Of a DNA stretch of 52,432 nt, positions 43,432 to 50,738 are shown one piece after another. The stretch lies in the NCBI GenBank assembly GCA_024711005.1, contig JANJTQ010000124.1, forward strand, positions 1 to 52,432, in the 5' to 3' direction. The first letter of the stretch is position 1. The number at the start of each line of letters is the position of its first letter. Below the pieces are notes generated by a model, which was not told the DNA's origin, did no database searches, and saw nothing but the letters and a program-made list of their open reading frames with translations. Both the position numbers and the translations under genes were made by a program. This DNA is from Opitutaceae bacterium (GTDB taxonomy: Bacteria; Verrucomicrobiota; Verrucomicrobiia; Opitutales; Opitutaceae).

Positions 43432-45294
43432 ATGAACATCCGCCCCGCGCTCTGGCTCTTGCTTTCCAACCTGCGACATCCCGATGTCGCTGCCGTCGCC
43501 CCGACCCTCGCCTGGATGGCCGCCGACGCCGGCGCCGCGTTCGAACTCTATCTGGAGTGCCGCCGCGACGGCAGCCTCTTCGCCGAGACCGGCAGCACCG
43601 TGCTCGGCGGCCATCACCACCACCAGTTCAACTATCTGTGCGCCGCGTTCGACGTGCGGATCGTCCGCCTCGGCCCGACCTCCGTGTTCGACTCCTCGAT
43701 CGGGGCCTTCGGCCTGCCCGTGATCGCCGAGGCCGACGACGCCGCGCGGCTCTACGCCCGGCTGCTCCGGCTGCCCGGCACGGTCAAACCGGAGCACATC
43801 GTCCTTCTGCCCTCCGCGGAGGTGCGCGTTGGCCGCGACCGCCTCGCTCTCGCGCCCTGCCTGTTCCCCGAGATTCTGTATCGCCGTGCGTTGGGTTTTC
43901 GCGCCGCGCAGGCGAAGCACGCCGCCCGGCTCGCCGCCGCGCACGACGTCTCATCGGCCCACGCCGTCTTTCTCGATGCGCGCGAAACCCGCGCTGCGAA
44001 CGCGAGCTTTCCCGAGCTGCGCGTCGTCGATCGCGTCGGCCCGAAGGACGACTGGGACACGCTGACCCTGCGCACCGCCCGCCGCTGGAAACACGAGGCG
44101 CGCGGTCTCGTCTTCGGCGACCCGCCGGCGGTCTTGTCCCAACTCGCGGCGCATTGCCGCCACCAGCGCGTCGCGGTGTTTTCCCCGGCGGTTTTTCCGA
44201 CCGGGGGCAAGGTCGCGGTCTCCGACTATGTCGAGGCGCGCTCCGCCATTTCCGCCGAGGCCGCCGCCCTCGCGGTCGAGCTGGGCAACCGTGTCATCAG
44301 CGGACGCCAGACCTGCGATGGCGACATCTTCGAGTGGTCCCGGCAGGGCGTGTGCATCCAGATCATCGACCCCAACCGCCCGGCCTTTCCCATCGTGGAA
44401 ACCGTGCGCCACGCCTGGGCCGAGCCACCGGCCGCCGCGCCCGACCACGAACCCTCTGACGCGCAACTCGTCCGCTGGGCCGACGAGGGCCGCGTGCTCA
44501 CCTCGCTGGTTTTCCACTCCGGCGAGGTCGCCCACAACGAGGCCATGCTCGCGCTGGTGGACTTCGCCGTCAGCCAGGGGCTCAAACTCGGCCTCGGCGT
44601 GCACGCTGCGCGCTACGAGATCTGTCCCCAGATGTGGGAATTGCTCGGTGTGCCCGTGGAGCGCGGCGGCGCGCTCGGTCTCGTCGAACCCCTGCTGCAC
44701 AGCGGCGGTCTCGGCGTGCTGGCCGAGTGCAACTGCCCGCCCGAGATCCTGCGCGAACACTGCGAACGCGCCCTCGCACGCATCCGCGACATCGCCGGTC
44801 CGCGCGGCGCGCCGCGCGGCTACTACGCGTTCATGGACTCCAACCTCGACCGGCTCGACTCGGTGCGCGGCGACCTCTTCGCATCCATTACGAGCGCCGG
44901 CCTCGACTACGTCGTCTCGTCCGCGCTGCCCGGCCGCAACCGCGTGCTCTGGCGCTCGGCCGACCGCCGCCGCCTCGCCCTCAACCAGTCGCCGCGCGTG
45001 GTGCACGTCGCCTCGCCCTTCGTGCGCGCCACCACCCCCGAGGACCTCGACACGGCTGGCGGCGCCGCCGGCGCGGGCTGGATGCTCGCCGCGCTCGACG
45101 CCCCGGTCATCTCCTTCGCGCCCTACATCTGGGACAAGGGCTCCCGCTTCATGGCGCTTGTGGCCAAACTCCGCGAGGGCTCCCGCATCAACGTCACCCC
45201 GCGCACGATCGCGCGCTACGCCCGGCTGCTCGACAAACGCGGCCTCCTGCCCGCCCCGGTCACCCACGACAACCAACCCGCCGTTTTCGCATGA
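43432..45294 (+). CDS. Uncharacterised large cytoplasmic protein, first gene of the GH125 operon
   Basis: 620 aa, not recognised. No signal peptide and no transmembrane helix. The N-terminal third has LECRRDGSLFAETGSTVLGGHHHHQFNYL with a histidine cluster; the middle contains GRQTCDGDIFEWSRQGVCIQIIDPNRPAFPIVETV, and the C-terminal half has TIM-barrel-like alternation (SLVFHSGEVAHNEAMLALVDF, LKLGLGVHAARYEICPQMW, YYAFMDSNLDRLDSV). Asp, His and Glu residues in those strands could form a metal or acid catalytic site. Its stop overlaps the GH125 ATG by 4 bp, so it is translated with the exo-mannosidase and probably processes the same glycan. The LacI operator is just upstream. Confidence 0.85.
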   Translation: MNIRPALWLLLSNLRHPDVAAVAPTLAWMAADAGAAFELYLECRRDGSLFAETGSTVLGGHHHHQFNYLCAAFDVRIVRLGPTSVFDSSIGAFGLPVIAEADDAARLYARLLRLPGTVKPEHIVLLPSAEVRVGRDRLALAPCLFPEILYRRALGFRAAQAKHAARLAAAHDVSSAHAVFLDARETRAANASFPELRVVDRVGPKDDWDTLTLRTARRWKHEARGLVFGDPPAVLSQLAAHCRHQRVAVFSPAVFPTGGKVAVSDYVEARSAISAEAAALAVELGNRVISGRQTCDGDIFEWSRQGVCIQIIDPNRPAFPIVETVRHAWAEPPAAAPDHEPSDAQLVRWADEGRVLTSLVFHSGEVAHNEAMLALVDFAVSQGLKLGLGVHAARYEICPQMWELLGVPVERGGALGLVEPLLHSGGLGVLAECNCPPEILREHCERALARIRDIAGPRGAPRGYYAFMDSNLDRLDSVRGDLFASITSAGLDYVVSSALPGRNRVLWRSADRRRLALNQSPRVVHVASPFVRATTPEDLDTAGGAAGAGWMLAALDAPVISFAPYIWDKGSRFMALVAKLREGSRINVTPRTIARYARLLDKRGLLPAPVTHDNQPAVFA

Positions 45295-46637
45295 ACAACC
45301 CCCGCCTTCCTTCCCGTCGTCCGCTGGCGGACCAACGCACCTTCACCAGCCCCGCCTGCGAACGCCTGATCGACGAGATCGCCGCGACCATCGCCGACGA
45401 CGAACTGCGCTGGCTCTTCACCAACTGCCTGCCCAACACACTCGACACCACCGTCGCCTTCTCGCGCGACGTCGACGGCCGGCCCGACACCTACGTCATC
45501 ACCGGCGACATCGACGCCATGTGGCTGCGCGACTCCGCCGCCCAAGTCTGGCCCTGTCTCCCGCTCGCCCGCGACCACGCCGACATTCGCGACCTGCTCG
45601 CCGGCGTCGTCCGCCGACAGACCGCCTGCATCCTCCTCGATCCCTACGCCAACGCCTTCTACCGCGAAGCCCGGCTCGGCGAATGGCGCGACGACGGCAC
45701 GCTCATGGTCCCCGGCGTGCACGAGCGCAAGTGGGAGCTCGACAGCCCGTCCTACTTCCTGCGCCTCTCGCATGGCTACTGGCGCGCGACCGACGACCTC
45801 GCCCCGCTCGACGCCCGCTGGCGCGAGGCCGTGCGCGCCGTGCTCCGCCTGCTGCGCACCGAGCAAGGCGGAGTGCCTGGCCGCTCACCCTACCTGTTTA
45901 CGCGGCCCGGAAGCACCGATTCCCTGCTCAACGGCGGCGTCGGCGATCCCGCCAAGCCCTGCGGCCTCGTGCGCTCCGCGTTCCGCCCGTCCGACGATTT
46001 GTGCAAGCTGCCCTACCACGTGCCGTCCAACGCCATGGCCTCCGTCGCCTTGCGCGAGACCGCCGACCTGCTCGACACGCTCGGCGACCACGCCGACGCC
46101 GACGAGGCCCGCGCGATTTCCCGCGAGATCGTCGCGGCGCTGGAAACCCACGCGGTCGCGCACCATCCCGCGCTCGGCGAGATCTGGGCCTACGAGGTGG
46201 ACGGCCACGGCTCGGTTTGCCTGATGGACGACGCCAACATCCCCTCGCTCCTCTCGCTGCCCTACCTCGGCTTCTGCGCGAAGGACGACCCGCGCTACCT
46301 GCGCACCCGCGCCTTCTGCCTCGGCGAAACCAATCCCTACTTCTTCCGCGGCGCCACCGGGGAGGGCGTCGGCGGCCCGCACGCCGGCCTGCGCACGATC
46401 TGGCCCTTGGCTGTCGTCATGCGCGCGCTCACCGCCGTCGAAGACGCCGAGATCCTCGTCTGCCTGCGCCAGCTGCGCGCCACCCACGCCGGCACCGGCT
46501 TCATGCACGAGACCTTCGACGTCGAGGACGCCGCGCGCTTCACCCGCCCGTGGTTCGCCTGGGCCAACACCCTCTTCGGCGAACTCGTCGCCACTCTCCA
46601 CCGCGAGCGCCCGCATCTGCTCGCCCGCCCGCTCTGA
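45291..46637 (+). CDS. GH125 exo-alpha-1,6-mannosidase family protein
   Basis: 448 aa from ATG 45291. Family GH125 (formerly DUF1237) motifs are TGDIDAMWLRDSAAQVWP near the N-terminus, HERKWELDSPSYFLRL, VRSAFRPSDDLCKLPYHVPSNAMAS and the C-terminal GTGFMHETFDVEDAARFTRPWFAWANTLFGE. Members remove terminal alpha-1,6-linked mannose with inversion of configuration, using conserved Asp/Glu residues. No signal peptide, so it acts in the cytoplasm on imported oligosaccharides. It is second in an operon behind an unknown protein and before a FAD oxidoreductase. Confidence 0.92.
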   Translation: MNNPRLPSRRPLADQRTFTSPACERLIDEIAATIADDELRWLFTNCLPNTLDTTVAFSRDVDGRPDTYVITGDIDAMWLRDSAAQVWPCLPLARDHADIRDLLAGVVRRQTACILLDPYANAFYREARLGEWRDDGTLMVPGVHERKWELDSPSYFLRLSHGYWRATDDLAPLDARWREAVRAVLRLLRTEQGGVPGRSPYLFTRPGSTDSLLNGGVGDPAKPCGLVRSAFRPSDDLCKLPYHVPSNAMASVALRETADLLDTLGDHADADEARAISREIVAALETHAVAHHPALGEIWAYEVDGHGSVCLMDDANIPSLLSLPYLGFCAKDDPRYLRTRAFCLGETNPYFFRGATGEGVGGPHAGLRTIWPLAVVMRALTAVEDAEILVCLRQLRATHAGTGFMHETFDVEDAARFTRPWFAWANTLFGELVATLHRERPHLLARPL

Positions 46638-46659
46638 AAAACACCGCCACCGCTTCCCC

Positions 46660-49083
46660 ATGATCACTCAAACACCCGAGGAACTCACCTTCGATCTCGT
46701 CGTCATCGGCGGCGGTCTCGCCGGTCTTTGCGCCGCCGTCGCCGCCGCCCGCCGCGGCGCGGAAGTCGCGCTCGTGCAGGATCGCCCTGTGCTCGGCGGC
46801 AACTGCTCCAGCGAGGTCCGCGTCGTGCCGCACGGCGCCACCCACTCCAACGCTTGGGCGCAGGAAACCGGCCTGCCCTACGAACTGCTGCTGCGCGAAC
46901 GCTCGCTCAACCACGTCACTTTCTTCGATCACGGCCTGATCAACAGCCGCTTCGATCTTACGCTGATCGAGTTTGCCCGCGCCGAGCCCCGCCTGCGCGT
47001 GTTCTACAACACCACCGTGCGCACGGTGGACTCGTCGCCTGCCGATCCGGCCGATGTCGCCGCCCCGCGGTCCACGCCCAACGGCCTCGGGCGTGTCGGC
47101 GGCCACGACCGCGTCATCCACGCGGTGCGCGGCTCGCAGCTCGGCAGCGAAAAGGAATTCGTTTTCCGCGCCCGCCAGTTCATCGACGCCACCGGCGACG
47201 GCACCGTCGGCTTTCTCTCCGGGGCCGATTTTCTCTACGGTCGCGAGGCGCGCTCCGAGTTCGGCGAAAACCTCGCCCCGCTCGTCGCCGACGACGCGAC
47301 GATGGGCTCCACCATCACCATGCAGGCGCGCGACACCGGACGCCCCGCGCCCTTCGTTCCGCCGCCCGGCATCCGCCGCTATCGCAGCCTCGCCGACCTC
47401 GGCCTCAAGCGCAGCCTCTACCACCTCGAAAAACCCGTCTTCGGCGGCTACTGGTGGCTGGAGATCTGCAACCCCTTCCACCAGATCGCCGACAACCAGG
47501 CCATCCGCGACGAACTCCACGCCCACGTGCTCGGCGTGTGGGACTACATCAAAAACCACGGCGAACACCGTGAGGCCGTCGCCAACCACGCCCTCGAATG
47601 GATCGGCATGGTGCCAGGCAAACGCGAAAGCCGCCGCCTCGTCGGCGACGTCGTCGTGCGCGAGCAGGACGTGCACCACGATCGCCGCTGGCCCGATGGC
47701 GTCGCCTATGCCGGTTGGTGGATCGACCTGCACATCCCCGGCGGCATCCTCAACAAGACCGACCCCGGCGAACGCGAAAACGCCGACCGCAACTACAAGC
47801 ACTGGATTCGCATCCCCCCGTTCACCCTGCCTCTGCGCGCCTTCTACAGCCGCAACGTCCGCAACCTCTGGATGGCCGGGCGCTGCCTGAGCGTCACCCA
47901 CGTCGCGCTCGGCCCCTCGCGCGTCATGCAGACGCTCGGCCACATGGGCCACGCAGTCGGCCTCGCCGCCGCCTACGCGCTCGAGCACGGCCTCTCGCCG
48001 CGCGAGGTCGCCGCGCCCGACGGTCCGCACATCCAACCCCTGCGCCAGCGCATGCTCCGCGACGACGTGCGCCTGCTCGGCGTGCGCAACGCCGATTCCG
48101 ACGATCTTGCGCGCGACGCGGTCGCCTCCGCCTCCGGCGAGGCCGCTTTCGATCTCGGCGAGGCCGACACCGCGCGCTGGTTCCGCCTCGGCCCGCCGCG
48201 CCCCGCCACGCCGCTCTCCTCCGAGGCCCTCGGCATGGTCGTGCCCGTGACCGCCGGCCGCATCGACACCGTCTCGCTCTTTCTGCGCAACGAATCCGAC
48301 CGCGCCGCCCGCCTTCTCGTCGGCGTGCAGCCGATGGCCCGCATCTGGGACCGCGACGACCGCCCGTCGCTTGCCTCCGTCGAAATCGAACTCCCGGCCG
48401 GACACGAGGGCTGGTGTGATGCGCCCCTGGCCGCAGCCGTCGAACCGGGACGCCCGTATCGCATCACCCTCGCGGGCCCGTCCGGAGTCCTCTGGGCCGC
48501 GGCCGGCCGCAACGAACCGGGCTCGACGATGCAGTATCTCCACGTCTGCCCCGGCGGCCCGGAGGAAAAAAACCGCGCGCTGCCCGGCTTTCAACCCGCC
48601 GAGGTGGACATCCCCGCCTACCGCCATTGGCGGCAGTTGACCGGTTGTCCGCTGGCGCTGCGTCTCGCGCCACTCTCGCGTCCCTTCGGCGCGGCCAACA
48701 TCAACAACGGTCACGCTTGGGTCGAAGCGATGCCCAACCTCTGGGTGTCGGATCCGGCGCGGCCGTTGCCGCAGCATTGCGACCTCATGTTTCCCGCCCC
48801 GCGTCAGGTGGGCCGCGTGGAGCTTACGTTCGACACCAACCTCACCCGCGCGATGCAGGGATCGGAGGGATACTACCGCGCCCCCGAGTGCGCCCGCGAC
48901 TGGCGCGTGTGGGCTCGCGTCGACGGCGCGTGGCGGACCGTGCACGAGGCCCGGGACAACTTTCAGCGCAAGTGTGTCGCGCGCTTCGAGCCGGTCCCGA
49001 CCGACGCGCTCCGGCTCGAAATCCTCGTCACCAACGGCGCGCCCGAGGCGCGCGTTTACGAGCTACGCGCCTACGCCGAGTGA
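46660..49083 (+). CDS. FAD-dependent oxidoreductase (FAD_oxidored) with C-terminal beta-sandwich domain
   Basis: 807 aa. The N-terminus FDLVVIGGGLAGLCAAVAAARRGAEVALVQDRPVLGGNCSSE is the Rossmann FAD motif of the PF12831 family. The FAD domain continues to about residue 470 with an NVRNLWMAGRCLSVTHVALG motif. Residues about 500-805 add two beta-rich regions (IEVELPAGHEGW, then VGRVELTFDTNLTRAM), the last one resembling an F5/8 type C carbohydrate-binding fold. These proteins are frequent in polysaccharide loci, but no reaction is established. No signal peptide. It follows GH125 by 22 bp, so the three genes form one operon. Confidence 0.88.
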   Translation: MITQTPEELTFDLVVIGGGLAGLCAAVAAARRGAEVALVQDRPVLGGNCSSEVRVVPHGATHSNAWAQETGLPYELLLRERSLNHVTFFDHGLINSRFDLTLIEFARAEPRLRVFYNTTVRTVDSSPADPADVAAPRSTPNGLGRVGGHDRVIHAVRGSQLGSEKEFVFRARQFIDATGDGTVGFLSGADFLYGREARSEFGENLAPLVADDATMGSTITMQARDTGRPAPFVPPPGIRRYRSLADLGLKRSLYHLEKPVFGGYWWLEICNPFHQIADNQAIRDELHAHVLGVWDYIKNHGEHREAVANHALEWIGMVPGKRESRRLVGDVVVREQDVHHDRRWPDGVAYAGWWIDLHIPGGILNKTDPGERENADRNYKHWIRIPPFTLPLRAFYSRNVRNLWMAGRCLSVTHVALGPSRVMQTLGHMGHAVGLAAAYALEHGLSPREVAAPDGPHIQPLRQRMLRDDVRLLGVRNADSDDLARDAVASASGEAAFDLGEADTARWFRLGPPRPATPLSSEALGMVVPVTAGRIDTVSLFLRNESDRAARLLVGVQPMARIWDRDDRPSLASVEIELPAGHEGWCDAPLAAAVEPGRPYRITLAGPSGVLWAAAGRNEPGSTMQYLHVCPGGPEEKNRALPGFQPAEVDIPAYRHWRQLTGCPLALRLAPLSRPFGAANINNGHAWVEAMPNLWVSDPARPLPQHCDLMFPAPRQVGRVELTFDTNLTRAMQGSEGYYRAPECARDWRVWARVDGAWRTVHEARDNFQRKCVARFEPVPTDALRLEILVTNGAPEARVYELRAYAE

Positions 49084-49113
49084 AGCGGCGCGGCGCGCGG
49101 CCCGTCCCGGGCA

Positions 49114-50520
49114 TCACTTCTCCGGGGCGACGTCGAGGTCCGCGAGCCCCAGGCTGTTGCCTGCCTCGCAGATCACCGCGAGGCCGAGCGGATAGGCCCC
49201 CTTCGCCTGCGCGTCGGGGCGGATCACCACCCCGATCGTCTGCGACTCGCCGGCGGCGAGCTCGCCCTCCCAATCCTGCGAGCGGGGCCCGTCGTTCTCC
49301 GGGCGCAGCGCCTCGACGAAGCCCACCGGCCACAGGCGGACGCGCAAGGACTTGTCGGTAGGGTTCACGGCGCGCAGCACAACCTCCGTCCGCTCGCCTC
49401 GCGTCACCGGACGCTCCGGCGCGACGACCTCCACGCGCACCGGTCCGCCGCCGCGCGGCAGACGTCCGGTCACCTCGCCGTATTCGTAATACATCGGCAT
49501 CGGGCGGAGCGTCATGTTCGGCTCCACGCGGTTGAGCCCGTAGAGATCCCCGCGCTCGTTGGCCGAATACCAAGTAACCAATCCACATTGCGCGGCGAGC
49601 TCGCGCAGGGCGATGCCTCCCTCGCGGGCCTTGGCCTCCTCGCTGTCGAGCACGCCGGGGCCGCGCCGCCAGCCGCCGCTTTGGAAGCCGACCTCGGTCA
49701 CCCATATCTCGCGGACGACGCCAGCGGCGGCGAGCAGCTCCGCCGTCGCGCGATTGCGTGAGGACACGGCGGCCCCGGTCTTGCCGTAGGGGTGCGTGGT
49801 CACGCCGTCGAAATAGCGTGCCCAGCCGTCCTCCAGGAGCCGGGGCAGCCAGACGTCGAACACCATCGAGGCGACGAACACGCGGTTCTCCGGATTCGCC
49901 CGCTTCGCGGCGTGGTGTCCGATTTTCAGATACTGTTTGTAGTCCCCGTAGGCGCCATTGAAGCCCTCGGTCCATAGGTCGGGCTCGTTGAGAATTTCCC
50001 AAGCGCCGATCCGGCCGTCGAAGGCGCGCACGGCGTTTTCCACGAAGCGTTCCCAGTCGGCCCAGTCGAGCGGCGGCCAGAAGGCCCCCGCGATCTTGGT
50101 CGGCGCTGCGCGTTTGCGCTCCTCGGTCTGGTCGCGCTCGCCGGATTTTCCGCTGGCCCAAGAGGGCGTTCCGTGCAGAAAGGCGATCGGCGTGGTAATG
50201 CCGTAGCCGGCCAATTCGTCCACCCGCGCGACAAGGTCGGCGAAATCGACGCGTCCGCGTTCCGGCTCGACGCGACTCCAGTTCACCCCCATGCGCACGC
50301 TGTCCACCCCGGCGCAGGCCAGCAGCTTGAACGCGGTGTCGCGCAGGCGCGGCTCGAAACGCGGCATGTCGTGGGCGCTGTCCGGCGTGGTGATTCCCCA
50401 GCGGGTCGGCGCGGGACGCGACGGCTCGGCCTCCGCTCGGGACGCGAGGACCGACAACGCGACACAGATCGCCGCGAGGAGCTCGAAGAGAGGGGTGACG
50501 GTGCGGCGGCGCTGCCTCAT
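49114..50520 (-). CDS. Secreted clan GH-A glycoside hydrolase (GH39/GH5-like)
   Basis: 468 aa from ATG 50520, the start of a signal peptide (LLAAICVALSVLASRAEA). TIM-barrel cues are VDSVRMGVNWSRVEPERGRVDF, the acid/base motif WEILNEPDLW with Glu at about 179, and WVTEVGFQSGG with the nucleophile Glu at about 276. The C-terminus after about 370 is a beta-rich module (VRVEVVAPERPVTRGERTEVVLRAVNP). Clan A retaining hydrolase; the closest layout is GH39 or GH5-like, with substrate unknown. The ATG overlaps the stop of the upstream zinc-ribbon gene by 4 bp. It converges with the FAD oxidoreductase gene. Confidence 0.82.
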   Translation of the reverse strand: MRQRRRTVTPLFELLAAICVALSVLASRAEAEPSRPAPTRWGITTPDSAHDMPRFEPRLRDTAFKLLACAGVDSVRMGVNWSRVEPERGRVDFADLVARVDELAGYGITTPIAFLHGTPSWASGKSGERDQTEERKRAAPTKIAGAFWPPLDWADWERFVENAVRAFDGRIGAWEILNEPDLWTEGFNGAYGDYKQYLKIGHHAAKRANPENRVFVASMVFDVWLPRLLEDGWARYFDGVTTHPYGKTGAAVSSRNRATAELLAAAGVVREIWVTEVGFQSGGWRRGPGVLDSEEAKAREGGIALRELAAQCGLVTWYSANERGDLYGLNRVEPNMTLRPMPMYYEYGEVTGRLPRGGGPVRVEVVAPERPVTRGERTEVVLRAVNPTDKSLRVRLWPVGFVEALRPENDGPRSQDWEGELAAGESQTIGVVIRPDAQAKGAYPLGLAVICEAGNSLGLADLDVAPEK

Positions 50521-50738
50521 AACGCGCGCTGCTCGTCCAGCGTCACGCGCCGGCCCATCCAGTGGAATTTTTTCTGGATGTCGCGATACATGCCGCGGGC
50601 CTCGGACTCCTGGCCCTGGAAGCTGCACTTGGGACAGCGATGGTGATCGCCGCCCGCGTGGATCATGAGCACGTCGATGTCCCGTGAAAAACACACGGGG
50701 CAGCGCATCACATTGCGGTAGGAATTATCTTGAGACAT
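50517..50738 (-). CDS. Small zinc-ribbon protein
   Basis: 73 aa starting MSQDNSYRNVMRCPVCFSRDIDVL. Two Cys pairs (CPVC and CPKC, 19 residues between them) form a zinc ribbon; a short amphipathic helix follows (MYRDIQKKFHWMGRRVTLDE). No signal peptide. It overlaps the 3' end of the upstream gene by 31 bp and the start of the GH-A gene by 4 bp, so it is buried in an operon. It could bind nucleic acid or act as a small adaptor; nothing more can be assigned. Confidence 0.75.
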   Translation of the reverse strand: MSQDNSYRNVMRCPVCFSRDIDVLMIHAGGDHHRCPKCSFQGQESEARGMYRDIQKKFHWMGRRVTLDEQRAL

